Below are positions 1 to 9,449 of a stretch of 64,000 nucleotides of DNA, piece by piece; positions within the stretch are counted from its first letter, which is position 1; every line of letters begins with the position of its first letter. The stretch covers positions 1-64,000 of the forward strand of contig CAJVZD010000007.1 of the NCBI GenBank assembly GCA_913019905.1, given 5' to 3'. Origin of the DNA: an uncultured Cellvibrionales bacterium (GTDB lineage: Bacteria > Pseudomonadota > Gammaproteobacteria > Pseudomonadales > Dasaniaceae). Under the pieces are notes generated by a model, which was not told where the DNA came from, made no database searches, and saw only the letters and a program-made list of their open reading frames with translations. The position numbers were made by a program, and so were the translations under genes.

Positions 1-491
1 AGAAGCCGTTATCGTTCCATGACAGGGCCCATTGAATACAATTTGGACCTCGGCATTCACAAGAAAATAGTCCCAACCTTTTCTATTTCCAACCTGCCTA
101 TTTCCAGTCTGTCTACTTACAACCTGTCTATTTCCAACCTGTCTATTTCCGAGCTTTTCTACGTCCGAGCCGTTCTTATCGAATATTGCTACCGCAATGT
201 CAGTCACTCAAGTTTGCTTTTCCCTCAGAAATAATTGCCTTTGGCTACCCTATTGACTCGCTGGCTTGCCTCGGCCTCCTTCTTACGAACCTATAGGAGG
301 AGACCTTTAGGTTTCACATATGTATGTAAAATATTTGTAAATAGTACACAGCCACTTTTTACATCACAGTGTCTTCATCTTTCTTCTCTCTGTCACTAAT
401 CTTCCAATGGCGAAATGTACAACGTCATTTCCACCCAACGTTATAGCTTCTTCTACAAATTATTGATCTCACTCATTTGGGAATACAAAAA
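1..491. other. Intergenic region at left edge
   Basis: Apart from the 15-bp tandem repeat no feature is recognised. A 71-codon open frame (19-234) runs through the repeat but shows no start signal. The stretch 300-490 is AT-rich and presumably holds the promoter of the gene starting at 492; no clear -35/-10 pair was singled out. Confidence 0.4.
82..156. repeat. 15-bp tandem repeat, about five copies
   Basis: The unit TCTATTTCCAACCTG occurs five times head to tail; copies one and four are identical and the others carry a few substitutions (82-96, 97-111, 112-126, 127-141, 142-156). In the forward frame starting at 19 it would encode a five-residue periodicity of the SISNL type. No ribosome-binding site or recognisable protein context supports translation, so it is recorded as DNA repeat only. 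Confidence 0.75.
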
Positions 492-1220
492 ATGCTACGA
501 AAACTTACCCTCGCGCTTACATTTATCTTAGGACAACTGGCCGTCGTCAACATCAGCCATGCGGACGAACAAGAATTCTCCATCGCTTATTTCTATTTAA
601 AAGACGGCGGCGAGACAAAGCTTGATGAGTTTAGGACGAAAGCCAAACCACTGTGGAAGAAGTACGGATTAGAAATAGAAGCCAGCTACAAACCGAATGG
701 CGAAAAGTACTCGGTGCTGGGTATTAATAACATGACTGTGCCCGATGAAGTTCAAATATACTACTTTAAGGACCCCGCAAAACTGCAAGCTTACGTCAAC
801 GACCCTGAGTACAAAAAGATAGCAGGTCTTCGCGCGGAAGCCGTAGAACGCATGGTGATATTTAGTGGAAAGGGAGAGTTATCAAAAGTGCCATCGAAAA
901 ATAAAGATCGGATATTCAGCATCGGCATGGTTTATCCAGAAGCAGAAAAGCAGGCTATGTACGAAAAATACTTCAATGTCGCCGTGCCTGTCCTCAAAAA
1001 TCACTCGATGAAATTTGACGCCGTACTCGATGTTAAAAATGTATTTGGTTTACTGGGCGACAATCCCTTAGTTCAACCTTATCGCATGCTCATATACTCA
1101 TTCGATAGTGATAACAAAGCAAAAGGAATCAGCACAGACCCACTGTATCAAGCAGCATATAAAAGCTTTTTGAAGCCGAGCCTGAAAGAAGCGCTTGTTA
1201 TGGATTCAAAACGAAGTTAG
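492..1220 (+). CDS. Secreted protein with duplicated ferredoxin-like domain
   Basis: The 242-residue product begins with a signal peptide (about residues 1-25, ending near SHA-DEQ). The mature part appears to be two related halves, roughly residues 26-120 and 140-235. Each has a beta strand with an F-S-I-[AG] start, a helix, and a closing DP-x-Y-x-x-x-A region, as in dimeric alpha-beta barrel domains (DUF1330/ABM-like). The halves would form an intramolecular barrel. No catalytic residues are evident and the function is unknown. An in-frame TTG exists at 477, but the ATG at 492 has GGGA about nine bases upstream. The gene stands alone between long intergenic stretches. Confidence 0.7.
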   Translation: MLRKLTLALTFILGQLAVVNISHADEQEFSIAYFYLKDGGETKLDEFRTKAKPLWKKYGLEIEASYKPNGEKYSVLGINNMTVPDEVQIYYFKDPAKLQAYVNDPEYKKIAGLRAEAVERMVIFSGKGELSKVPSKNKDRIFSIGMVYPEAEKQAMYEKYFNVAVPVLKNHSMKFDAVLDVKNVFGLLGDNPLVQPYRMLIYSFDSDNKAKGISTDPLYQAAYKSFLKPSLKEALVMDSKRS

Positions 1221-1904
1221 GAAATGAGTATACGGTCCGTACAACTTACTGGGAAAACTGTGCGGACTTCCTCCAAAAAACACACTATCATCAGGTTACG
1301 ATCAACCTTGCCAGCACCCGAGCTTACTTTCTCTCGATAAATTCACTATAGCCCGAACTTCCTGAAGTTAAGCAGATCGCCGGCTAAAAGGCATGAATCC
1401 TACTTCCATCGAGGAGACTAGCTCAGGATTTTTATCTCTTAAGTCGCTACCACTATTTATTACCGAGATTAGATTCGTCATAAAAAATACCCAACAGGAA
1501 CGGCAGTTTAAATGCCCGGATATCCGTCCGCTTCTTCCATCTTCCACAACCACCCATGTCGAGTAATAAATGAACGAATGCCTGTTCCCAGACAAGCTTA
1601 GTTTAAACATTCGTTGTTCCGCAATACCTCTGCGCTATCGAGGCTGAAGGCAGACCTGTCAATGAAATATTAAAAAATCGAAATCCTCAGAATTCGTTCC
1701 ATTTTTTTTGCACATTTGTCGATTAACCTATCGTTATGTGAGCGTTCAGAAACAGGTGTTTTTCTGTAGGTTGAGTTTTTACCCAACCTATAACCGACTT
1801 AAAAATTCACATCGATGCTCCAGAGCGGGCACTAGTTCGAATAACGCCTATTATTGATATAGCCATGATTAAGAATTGGTTTTCTGAAAAGGTAAAGTAT
1901 AGCC
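1221..1904. other. Intergenic region, no gene recognised
   Basis: An 80-codon frame on the minus strand (1368-1610) has no homology cue or ribosome-binding site and is not called. Near 1767-1790 there is a short inverted repeat, TAGGTTG and CAACCTA with a 10-base spacer, resembling the remains of a small palindromic repeat. Nothing else is seen. Confidence 0.4.
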
Positions 1905-3383
1905 ATGAGACAGACATTCCTACAATATTTCGCAAAGCAAATCCTGTGTACATTACTGGGGTTCCTCTTAATCATTTCGGGTTTGTCTGCGCAGGCACAA
2001 ACGGCTGAAGATCAGGTGCAGCGCTCCTATATCGCATTCTACGGTCGCCCTGCGGACGCAGCCGGGCTTGTATTTTGGTCGGACCAGCTGGATAGCGTAA
2101 ATGGAGACCTCGCTGAGATTCTTGACGACTTCAGCAACAGCCAGGAATTTCTTGATCGCTACGGCTCACTTAGCGATGAAGATCTGATTTCCTCGTTATA
2201 CCAACAATTGTTCAACCGCGATCCCGACGCGGAAGGACTCAGTTTTTATGCTGGAGAACTACAATCCGGCGCCAGAACACTCGACAGTATTGCTTTAGAC
2301 GTACTTAACGGCGCCCTCAATTCTGATCTCGCCATTATCGACAATAAACAAGCAGCAGCCGTGTATTTTACCGAGGAAGTAACAGCTTCAAGTTTCGTAT
2401 ATTCCGGCGACACAGCCGCGGAAGAGGCCAAGGCGATGCTGAGTTCAATCGGGGCGGACACCACTGACTTTAGCTCTCTGGTCGATACCTTCTTCGCCAC
2501 TTACGACACGGCAGAAACTAATGGGTCTACGAACGGAGTTCTTTGTGACTACAATGACTCGACGTTCAACACTCAGGATTCACTGACTTATACGAGTGAG
2601 TCGGAGTGGACTTGCACCGAGACAACACGCGAGTTAGTAGCTAACGGAATTCCGGATCATGATGTCGGCACCTTTCCAAATCAGAACAATCCGAACACGA
2701 TCACTGAGCAGTCGGTGTCGGCCAGCTACACACTTGAGCCTACAGAAACGACTTCGACGACCGTATTAGGTGGCCCAAGTGGCGAGACTGGTTTTGTGCT
2801 AAATGGCGTCAAAATTGATGCTGGCACAGCCGGTTCTTGCGACGACTCTGGAGACTCATGCAGCCTGATTGGCAACAGCGGTAGCTGGAGTATCGAAGCG
2901 CTGGGCCAGTCAAGTTTTAACTTCGGCACAGACGATAACAATGCCCACGTGCAGCCTGGCGGCTCATACCACTACCACGGCATGCCCGAAGGTTTTATTA
3001 CTAAGCAGGGAGGTAACAGTTCGACCATGACGCTGATCGGATGGGCAGCCGACGGCTTTCCCATCTACGCGCGCTACGGCTACAGTATTGCTGGCGACGC
3101 CAGTTCGGAGCTCAAATCGATCACTGGTAGTTATCAGCTGATTAGCGACGTGAGCGACTCCAGACCATCGGCAACAACCTACCCATTAGGAACGTTCAGT
3201 CAGGATTGGGAGTACGTTGAGGGATCGGGTGATCTCGATGAGTGTAACGGCCGTGTTGGGGTAACTCCTGAGTTTCCTGGCGGCATTTATCACTATTATG
3301 CAACCGACAGCTACCCGTACCTACAGCGATGCGTTAGAGGCGCTGTAGAAACAAACGGCACCATGCCACCACCGCCTCAATAG
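1905..3383 (+). CDS. Secreted DUF4214 - YHYH domain protein
   Basis: The 492-residue product has a signal peptide (about 1-31, cut near SAQAQ). It is followed by a DUF4214-type helical segment (about 34-135) in which the motif Y-x-x-x-x-x-R-x-[AP]-D-x-x-G-L-x-[FY] occurs twice (near AFYGRPADAAGL and LFNRDPDAEGL). The C-terminal half (about 230-490) is a YHYH domain: it shows GSYHYHGMP, the G-W-A-x-D-G-F-P-I-Y block and a second YHYY near the end. DUF4214 is common in secreted and S-layer-like proteins; YHYH proteins are of unknown function. The next gene begins 27 bases downstream and may be cotranscribed. Export to the cell surface or medium is inferred. Confidence 0.8.
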   Translation: MRQTFLQYFAKQILCTLLGFLLIISGLSAQAQTAEDQVQRSYIAFYGRPADAAGLVFWSDQLDSVNGDLAEILDDFSNSQEFLDRYGSLSDEDLISSLYQQLFNRDPDAEGLSFYAGELQSGARTLDSIALDVLNGALNSDLAIIDNKQAAAVYFTEEVTASSFVYSGDTAAEEAKAMLSSIGADTTDFSSLVDTFFATYDTAETNGSTNGVLCDYNDSTFNTQDSLTYTSESEWTCTETTRELVANGIPDHDVGTFPNQNNPNTITEQSVSASYTLEPTETTSTTVLGGPSGETGFVLNGVKIDAGTAGSCDDSGDSCSLIGNSGSWSIEALGQSSFNFGTDDNNAHVQPGGSYHYHGMPEGFITKQGGNSSTMTLIGWAADGFPIYARYGYSIAGDASSELKSITGSYQLISDVSDSRPSATTYPLGTFSQDWEYVEGSGDLDECNGRVGVTPEFPGGIYHYYATDSYPYLQRCVRGAVETNGTMPPPPQ

Positions 3384-3410
3384 CACTAGCATTAACAGAG
3401 AGTAATCATT

Positions 3411-3974
3411 ATGCGTCCAATGCAAAGGCCTTTTTCTAACATTTTATTCGTGGTAGCTTTGTTTATAGCGACGCTGCCACTGGCACAAGCACACTTGATG
3501 GTAGCGCAGCACGGCACCTTGAATATTGTCAAGGACAGCGTATTCATGGCACTGTCTTTACCAATTTCTGCTTTTGCGGGTATTGACGATGACAATGATG
3601 GGAATGTGTCAATGATCGAATTCAACAATCATCGCACCACTATTGTCGAATCAATTAAATTGCACATCATACTGAGTGACAAAGCGGGAAACCGTCTATT
3701 GGAAGGAATCATGCTGTCGCCAGTGGTACCACGCAATACGCAGAAAGAAGCCATTTCCCAATTAACAGTGATGGGCCGGTTTGTATTAGATGATGCCGAT
3801 AGATCATCTAATACATTAAAGTTTCAGCTTGGCTTGTATGGAGAACAATCTACTGAGCAATCTATCGAGATAACAGCCACACGTAAATCTGACAATCAGA
3901 TACATGTCTTCGAATTAACATCAATGGATTCGGTAACCAAGCTGTTTCCGGACAAACCCCCTGTATCTCAATAA
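3411..3974 (+). CDS. Small secreted EF-hand protein
   Basis: The 187-residue product has a signal peptide ending near LAQA-HLM (residue 27). Residues 59-70 form a textbook calcium-binding EF-hand loop, with Asp 1, Asp 3, Asp 5, Gly 6, Ser 9 and Glu 12. Only one such loop is seen. The rest looks beta-rich and is not recognised. It follows the DUF4214-YHYH gene by 27 bases with AGAGAG upstream of its ATG, so the two secreted proteins are probably made together. A structural or adhesive role with calcium is possible but not shown. Confidence 0.7.
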   Translation: MRPMQRPFSNILFVVALFIATLPLAQAHLMVAQHGTLNIVKDSVFMALSLPISAFAGIDDDNDGNVSMIEFNNHRTTIVESIKLHIILSDKAGNRLLEGIMLSPVVPRNTQKEAISQLTVMGRFVLDDADRSSNTLKFQLGLYGEQSTEQSIEITATRKSDNQIHVFELTSMDSVTKLFPDKPPVSQ

Positions 3975-4078
3975 ACTATTTCGTGGTTAAGGTCGTTAAT
4001 CCTTTGTTCATTCGATCTTGGCGGTAATTGCGTGTATTATCCAGTCCCTTTATTTCACAATTAAGCGAGGAGAGAACT

Positions 4079-5260
4079 ATGCGCGAAGCAGTCATCGTTT
4101 CCGTAGCCCGTACAGGCTTAGCCAAATCCATTCGTGGTGGCTTTAATAACACAACAGGAACAGCCATGGCAGGCCATGCTGTGCAGCATGCCATTGAACG
4201 CGCCGGAATAGAGCCAGCAGACGTAGAAGAAGTCGTTGTTGGTTGTGGCACGCCGCAGGGCACCACAGGTAATAACATTGGTCGTTTGGCCGCCCTTAAA
4301 GCCGGCTGTCCGGTAACAACTTCAGGTTTCACCGTTAGCCGTCATTGCTCTTCAGGCCTTAACGCCATTGCAACTGCCGCTGGCCGCATCATCACCGACG
4401 GCGTACCTATTGCTGTTGGCGCCGGCGTTGAATCTATTTCCCTGTCGCAGCCGAGTGGCAAATTTGCACTGGCCAATGATCTACCTTTGATCGAGCAGTT
4501 TCCTGGTTTAATGAAACCAATGATCGAAACAGCTGACATTGTAGCCGCACGTTATAATATTAGCCGTGAAGCACAAGACGAATATTCTCTACAAAGCCAG
4601 CTCCGCATGGCAGCCGCTCAAGAAGCCGGTTTATTTGCCAACGAAATCGTCGCAATGAATACTCAAATGATTCAGCGCAACAAAGAAACAGGTGAAGAAA
4701 CGATTGTCGACTACGTTGTTGATCGTGACGAATGTAACCGGCCTAGCACTACCTTGGAAGGCTTACAGTCACTTCAACCCATCCGTGGTGCCGATCAATT
4801 CATCACGGCGGGTAACGCCTCTCAGCTTTCCGACGGTGCTGCTGCAGTCACCATGATGGATTCCAAAGAAGCGGAACGTCGTGGCGTTGAAGCTCTAGGT
4901 GCTTTCCGCGGTTTTGCTATTGGTGGTTGTGAACCCGACGAAATGGGCATAGGCCCTGTTGTTGCGGTTCCTCGCCTGCTAAAACGCGCTGGGTTATCAG
5001 TACAAGACATCGACATCTGGGAACTCAACGAAGCTTTCGCTAGCCAGTGTTTGTATTGCCGCGATGTGCTGGGTATTGATCCTGAAAAATACAATGTTAA
5101 CGGTGGTTCTATCGCCGTAGGTCATCCATTTGGGATGACTGGTGCTCGCTGTACTGGCCACATTTTGCTAGAAGGCAAGCGTCGTGGTGCTAAGTACGGT
5201 GTCGTGACTATGTGCATCGGCGGTGGCATGGGTGCTGCTGGATTATTCGAAATCTTCTAA
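4079..5260 (+). CDS. Thiolase (acetyl-CoA acetyltransferase family)
   Basis: The 393-residue product has the usual length and all three catalytic signatures of thiolases: Cys90 in SRHCSSGLN, His349 in VGHPFGMTG and Cys379 in [10 protein letters not shown]. It either condenses two acyl-CoAs or cleaves 3-ketoacyl-CoA in beta-oxidation; sequence alone does not decide the direction. The start is ATG 4079 because GAGGAGAG lies just upstream and the family N-terminus MREAVIVS matches; the longer frame from 4028 has no such support. It is followed by a terminator-like hairpin and a convergent gene, so it is a single-gene transcript. No partner fadB-type gene is adjacent. Confidence 0.93.
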   Translation: MREAVIVSVARTGLAKSIRGGFNNTTGTAMAGHAVQHAIERAGIEPADVEEVVVGCGTPQGTTGNNIGRLAALKAGCPVTTSGFTVSRHCSSGLNAIATAAGRIITDGVPIAVGAGVESISLSQPSGKFALANDLPLIEQFPGLMKPMIETADIVAARYNISREAQDEYSLQSQLRMAAAQEAGLFANEIVAMNTQMIQRNKETGEETIVDYVVDRDECNRPSTTLEGLQSLQPIRGADQFITAGNASQLSDGAAAVTMMDSKEAERRGVEALGAFRGFAIGGCEPDEMGIGPVVAVPRLLKRAGLSVQDIDIWELNEAFASQCLYCRDVLGIDPEKYNVNGGSIAVGHPFGMTGARCTGHILLEGKRRGAKYGVVTMCIGGGMGAAGLFEIF

Positions 5261-5289
5261 GCTTCGCTGTACTGGCTTAGCTCTACTGG

Positions 5290-5315
5290 CTTGGCGTGTT
5301 TATTCGCACGCCAAG
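5290..5315. terminator. Candidate hairpin terminator after thiolase
   Basis: CTTGGCGTG and CACGCCAAG form a perfect 9-bp stem with an 8-base loop, followed on the plus strand by a pyrimidine-rich TCCTCTATCTTCC tract. It lies between convergent genes and could serve both directions. Confidence 0.5.
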
Positions 5316-5348
5316 TCCTCTATCTTCCCCCCATCTAATGTCGGTTAT

Positions 5349-6437
5349 TTAGCTTCTCTTTGTATTTAACGCTGCTAATACCTGCGCCTCTTTTTTGCTG
5401 TCAATTCCCGCCCGGGTAAATAATTGCTGCTTGGTCGTTAACGTTCGATGCCACGCCCTGGTATCCATAGCGGTTGTCGCTAATGAACGGAATCGCAATC
5501 CGGCAGCAACGCTTGTTTCGTATTCCCATAACAGTGAGTTTATTGCTTCCGACCCCGGATTCCACATAGGTAACTCACGACCGTTGACATTTTGCGACAA
5601 TAAGAATTTTGAATCAGCCCAATGAAACCGGACTTCCGTCGAAGTTGTTGCGCGTATTCCATTCAGTAAACCACCCCAATTAAATGTCCCTGCTGGGCCT
5701 GCCGCGTTGAAAGTCCCCGCCGTATTATTTTCAATTAAGGTGAGATAAAACTCCGCCAAGTCCCTAACGTCAATCAATGAATAACTCGCCAGCGGTGCTC
5801 CCGGCGCGAGAATATCGCCTCCGCGGTGAATACGGTCTACCCACCAGGTAAAGCGCTGAGTACCATCTCCGGGACCCGCAACATAGGTAGGGCGTACAAT
5901 CGTTGCGGCGTCACCGTAGATATCGGTCACATAGCCTTCGGCAACGGCTTTCAAATCCCCATAGTATTTGCCGACATTTTCCGAACCGGGTTCGGCCAAC
6001 ACCTTTAAAGTTGACGTTGCTCCCATAGGCAGCCGATCTGGCACAACGTCGTAGGCAGCGACAGAAGACGTAAATAAATACCGTCCTACTCGGCCTTTCA
6101 GAAGCGAGGCAGAATCTTTAACGTGGCGGGGAACATAACCGGAATTGTCTAACACGACATCCCACTCCCCCTTTTTTAAGGCATCCAAGCCCCCGTCTCG
6201 ATCGCCCACAAGCTTTGTCGCTGCCGGAAACATCTCTTTGTTAGTCCGTCCGCGATTGAACAAAGTGATTTGATGGCCACGGGCAAGAGCACTTTCGACG
6301 AAATGTGGCCCGATAAAACCGGTACCACCCAAGACCAAAATTTTCATCGCTTTTGTTTTTGCCACGGCTCCAGACATTAATGTGGCCGCCCCTAAAGTAA
6401 CTGCACCTTTCAGTAAATCTCTGCGATCCAACTTCAT
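5349..6437 (-). CDS. Tat-exported NAD-dependent epimerase/dehydratase-fold protein
   Basis: The 362-residue product begins with a twin-arginine signal (DRRDLLKGA, then a hydrophobic segment to about residue 27). A Rossmann domain follows with the nucleotide-binding GGTGFIG near residue 37, and the body resembles extended-SDR epimerases. The usual Y-x-x-x-K catalytic pair is represented by a YYGDLKA segment. Export by Tat fits a folded, cofactor-loaded enzyme. The start at 6437 is preceded by GAGAAAGGAAA, whereas the longer frame lacks a site. The substrate is unknown. The gene runs in the same direction as the two genes upstream of it (flavin split-barrel protein and hydrolase). Confidence 0.82.
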   Translation of the reverse strand: MKLDRRDLLKGAVTLGAATLMSGAVAKTKAMKILVLGGTGFIGPHFVESALARGHQITLFNRGRTNKEMFPAATKLVGDRDGGLDALKKGEWDVVLDNSGYVPRHVKDSASLLKGRVGRYLFTSSVAAYDVVPDRLPMGATSTLKVLAEPGSENVGKYYGDLKAVAEGYVTDIYGDAATIVRPTYVAGPGDGTQRFTWWVDRIHRGGDILAPGAPLASYSLIDVRDLAEFYLTLIENNTAGTFNAAGPAGTFNWGGLLNGIRATTSTEVRFHWADSKFLLSQNVNGRELPMWNPGSEAINSLLWEYETSVAAGLRFRSLATTAMDTRAWHRTLTTKQQLFTRAGIDSKKEAQVLAALNTKRS

Positions 6438-6577
6438 CTTTTTTCCTTTCTCTAATGCCCAACGTTTATCGGAAGTGTTAATACGCCTCACTTTTTAAAC
6501 TACTTTATACTGAACAGCGAGTTGGGGCAATTGATGACCTCAGATGAGTATTTATAATCACGATTGAGCGATTACGA

Positions 6578-7180
6578 TTAGATCTTTTTCGACGCAAGCT
6601 GGGCTTCTAACTTTTCAACCTTTTCCAACAAAGGGTTTACAATTTCTACGACTTGCTCCTCCGTAAATCGTGGCATAATATGCTGGGGGCAATTTGCGTC
6701 CCAGGCTTCGACCTTAAAAATGAGCGCCCTTTCAACGCGCCCTTTATACCCCTCGTCTCGTAGGGAATTTATCAGGTCCGTATCATGCTCTTCAAATCTT
6801 GCTGTACCCCATATTTTTATTCGACTACGGGAAACATAGTCTATTACAAATAGGGTGGCCTTATTGTTTTCGCTCAGATTTCCCATCGAGACATATTGAC
6901 GGTTGCCAGCAAAATCGGCAAAACCAAGCGTCTGATTATCGATCACTTTTAGAAAGCCCTTGGCACCCCCACGATGCTGAATATAAGGCTGGCCATCGGC
7001 GCTAGCAGTCGCGAGATAGATAGAATCTCTGTCGCCCAGATAAGCAGCGAGATCAGGCGTAATAGTAGACTGCCATCCACCGCCCAGCTCCATTCGATGG
7101 TAATTTTTTCGCGACCCTAATCTCTCTTGCACAGCTTTAACCGCATCGGTAAAGGCTATATCGCTAGAGTAAGTCCTCAT
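6578..7180 (-). CDS. Pyridoxamine 5'-phosphate oxidase-like flavin split-barrel protein
   Basis: The 200-residue product carries the split-barrel segment typical of PNPOx-like proteins: IYLATASADGQPYIQHRGG, then GFADFAGNRQYVSMGNL and a strand containing IKIWGTA. These proteins bind FMN, or F420 in actinobacteria. The C-terminus ends in a predicted coiled-coil (LLEKVEKLEAQL). The start at 7180 has GGGAGGAG ideally placed; the longer frame to 7246 does not. It lies 73 bases downstream of the hydrolase gene on the same strand, so the two may be cotranscribed. The exact reaction is not known. Confidence 0.82.
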   Translation of the reverse strand: MRTYSSDIAFTDAVKAVQERLGSRKNYHRMELGGGWQSTITPDLAAYLGDRDSIYLATASADGQPYIQHRGGAKGFLKVIDNQTLGFADFAGNRQYVSMGNLSENNKATLFVIDYVSRSRIKIWGTARFEEHDTDLINSLRDEGYKGRVERALIFKVEAWDANCPQHIMPRFTEEQVVEIVNPLLEKVEKLEAQLASKKI

Positions 7181-7253
7181 AGTGCTCCTCCCGTATTGGA
7201 TCAACGTAAAAGAGGCTGCAGAAAAGAATTCATCTGCAGCCGTCACTGTGAGC

Positions 7254-8297
7254 TTAACGACTCACCGCTTTTCCTAAAAAGGTGTTGATGTAGCTCGCAA
7301 TCTCATCACCGTCTTCTTCCAGCGCAAAATGTCCGGTGTTTAAGAAGTGTGTTTCAACATTTTTTAAGTCACGCTTATAGGGATGGGCACCTTCCGAGGG
7401 AAATATTTCATCTTTGTCTCCCCATACTATGAGTGTTTTTGGTTGGTGCTGACGAAAATACGCTTGCCACTTCGGGTATAATGGGACATTACTTCCATAG
7501 TCGTAGAACATTTGCAATTGCACAGCTTCGTTACCTTCGCGGTCTAATAAGCGCTGATCTTCATTAATGGTATCCGGGCTGATTTTGGTCGTATCACGCA
7601 CACCATTGGTGTATTGCCAAGTCGTGGCTCCCTTTGTTAACAAAAACCGCAATGCATCTTCATTAACCATTTCCGGCTGTTTGTAGGCGGCTTTGACGTT
7701 TTTCCACCAAGCGTTATCCAAACCCTTATTAACCGCTTTTCTATCATTCCAATAGGCTTTGATCGGTTCCCAGAAATTGTTATCGAGGCCTTCCGTGTAA
7801 GCATTACCATTTTGAATAATTAGAGCGTCAACTTTTTGTGGATTCGCACTCGCTACCCTGAAACCGACCGGCGCGCCGTAGTCCATGAGATACATGCTGT
7901 AATGGCTTATCGATTTTTGCTCCAGCAGTTGCTCAACAATACTGGCCATGTGATCAAATGAGTAGTCAAACTCGTCGACACTCGGCATAGACGAATTACC
8001 ATATCCAGGATAATCGGGTGCGATCACATGATAATTTTGGGACAATTTGGGGATCAGGTTCCTGAACATGTGCGAGGAAGTTGGAAAACCATGCAGCAAT
8101 AAAATGGTCGGATTATGCCGTGAACCTGCCTCACGATAAAAAATATCCAGCCCTTCAATTTTCGCCGTGTTATAGCTAGTTTGAACTGTAGACACCGTTG
8201 CTCCCGATTGAGGGGTTTCGGTGGCATTAGCCAAGGTTGTAGAAAATACCTGGGACATGGTCAGAGCGACGAGTCCAATTTTCAGTACGTTTTTCAT
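7254..8297 (-). CDS. Exported alpha/beta hydrolase, epoxide hydrolase/dehalogenase-like
   Basis: The 347-residue product has a signal peptide (about 1-26, ending TLANA) and an alpha/beta-hydrolase core. The oxyanion region is [11 protein letters not shown]. The nucleophile elbow reads LMDYGAPVG, so the nucleophile is Asp rather than Ser, as in haloalkane dehalogenases and epoxide hydrolases. The WGDKDEIFP acid region and the NTGHFALEE histidine complete the triad. The second ATG (8297) is chosen because GCAGGAA sits seven bases before it. A cap domain fills residues 165-255. An inverted repeat about 90 bases upstream could be an operator. The substrate is unknown. Confidence 0.85.
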   Translation of the reverse strand: MKNVLKIGLVALTMSQVFSTTLANATETPQSGATVSTVQTSYNTAKIEGLDIFYREAGSRHNPTILLLHGFPTSSHMFRNLIPKLSQNYHVIAPDYPGYGNSSMPSVDEFDYSFDHMASIVEQLLEQKSISHYSMYLMDYGAPVGFRVASANPQKVDALIIQNGNAYTEGLDNNFWEPIKAYWNDRKAVNKGLDNAWWKNVKAAYKQPEMVNEDALRFLLTKGATTWQYTNGVRDTTKISPDTINEDQRLLDREGNEAVQLQMFYDYGSNVPLYPKWQAYFRQHQPKTLIVWGDKDEIFPSEGAHPYKRDLKNVETHFLNTGHFALEEDGDEIASYINTFLGKAVSR

Positions 8298-8657
8298 AAT
8301 CATTTCCTGCTCTCAGTGGGTTATCAAGTCGATGGGGAAAGTATGAGAGTTGAGGCATGATAGATAAATACGACAGCCATGGAATCATTGTCAACGCAAT
8401 ATTGACAATAGAGCATGGGCATTACAGCTTAAACTGTAGACAAGGAAACCGCGCGCTGACCAGCCGAAGCGCGACGCTTAACTGCTGTCGTTGACATACC
8501 TGGTCTTCGCGACAGGATAAGCCAGCGCTACCGAAGAACTTAAACGGCACTTAAGCGGATTCGATAATCACAATAGCTGCGCTAGAATCATTGAGTAAGC
8601 CTCTAGCTTTTTTAGTATGAAATGGGTAACAAACCACCACTTTTGAGAATCAATACA
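8298..8657. other. Divergent intergenic region
   Basis: This region separates the divergent hydrolase (8297, minus) and esterase (8658, plus). It contains the ATTGTCAA/TTGACAAT inverted repeat described separately. No gene is seen. Confidence 0.4.
8387..8409. promoter_or_regulatory. Candidate operator, inverted repeat ATTGTCAA-N7-TTGACAAT
   Basis: The two 8-base arms are perfectly complementary around a 7-base spacer. The site lies 90 bases upstream of the hydrolase start at 8297, a typical position for a dimeric regulator. No regulator gene is adjacent, so the protein that binds is unknown. Confidence 0.4.
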
Positions 8658-9449
8658 ATGCGAGAGAAATTAATACTGCTTGGTACTTTTTTAGTCATCC
8701 TGTTGTCAACGCGCGTCGAGTCCCTTGAACAGAAGGGTGAGGCAATCACCCAGCAACTAGGTACAAACTACCAAATAAAATCGCAAATACTTAAGGAAAA
8801 TCGTCAACTCCTGATCCATCTTCCGGACGGCTATAGCTCGTCCGAGAAAAAGTTTCCGGTACTTTACCTGCTGGATGGGAACGGACATTTCGCCCACGCT
8901 GTTACCGCGGCAGCTATTTTGGAGCAACATCGTTTAATCCCCGAAATCATAATCGTAGGCATCCCTAACAACCGCGGCACACGAAGTCGCGATCTCTTCC
9001 GTGAACGCGACAACTTCATCCGGTTTATCGACACTGAAATAATGCCATTTGTGAATTCCAACTTTAGAACATCAAACCATAAAACACTTTTTGGTCACTC
9101 GGCTGCCGGTGGTTTTGCACTGGCTTTGTTACGTGGAGAACATGCTCAACTGTTCGACCACTACATTACCGCCAGTCCGGCCATTTCGAAAAATACGGTT
9201 AATGACTTTAAGGGACTGTTTGAAACAGGCCACACGTTCGAAAGCTCAATTTATTTTTCTCTCGGCGGATTCGAGCTGGAAGCTCAAGCAATACAACCAG
9301 CTTCGGTGCAGGAATTAGCACGATTACTTGAAACCGTGAAACCCGGAAGCCTGAGCTGGCAGTATCACGAATTCCCTGAACAGAATCACATGACAACACC
9401 CTACCTGAGCTTATTCAGAGGGTTGGTTCATTCATTCAAAAAAGAATAG
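8658..9449 (+). CDS. Exported esterase (putative esterase/esterase D family)
   Basis: The 263-residue product has a hydrophobic N-terminal export signal (about 1-22). The serine-esterase fold of the Fes/IroE/feruloyl-esterase group follows: FPVLYLLDGNGHF near the start, GHSAAGG as nucleophile elbow, and a late EQNHMT histidine. Family members hydrolyse acyl or siderophore esters. The start at 8658 gives a clean signal peptide; an upstream in-frame ATG at 8622 adds 12 residues and cannot be excluded because neither has a strong ribosome-binding site. It is monocistronic. Confidence 0.83.
   Translation: MREKLILLGTFLVILLSTRVESLEQKGEAITQQLGTNYQIKSQILKENRQLLIHLPDGYSSSEKKFPVLYLLDGNGHFAHAVTAAAILEQHRLIPEIIIVGIPNNRGTRSRDLFRERDNFIRFIDTEIMPFVNSNFRTSNHKTLFGHSAAGGFALALLRGEHAQLFDHYITASPAISKNTVNDFKGLFETGHTFESSIYFSLGGFELEAQAIQPASVQELARLLETVKPGSLSWQYHEFPEQNHMTTPYLSLFRGLVHSFKKE

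Noticed and set aside
19..234. 71-codon frame through the 15-bp repeats
   Set aside because: No ribosome-binding site, composition follows the DNA repeat, and no family is recognised.
1368..1610. 80-codon minus-strand frame
   Set aside because: No start signal and random-looking composition; no domain cue.
3976..4332. 118-codon minus-strand frame over the thiolase start
   Set aside because: Antisense shadow; the thiolase on the plus strand has all catalytic motifs.
4079..5260. Thiolase as part of a fadAB operon
   Set aside because: No fadB-like hydratase/dehydrogenase gene is adjacent, and a hairpin and convergent gene follow.
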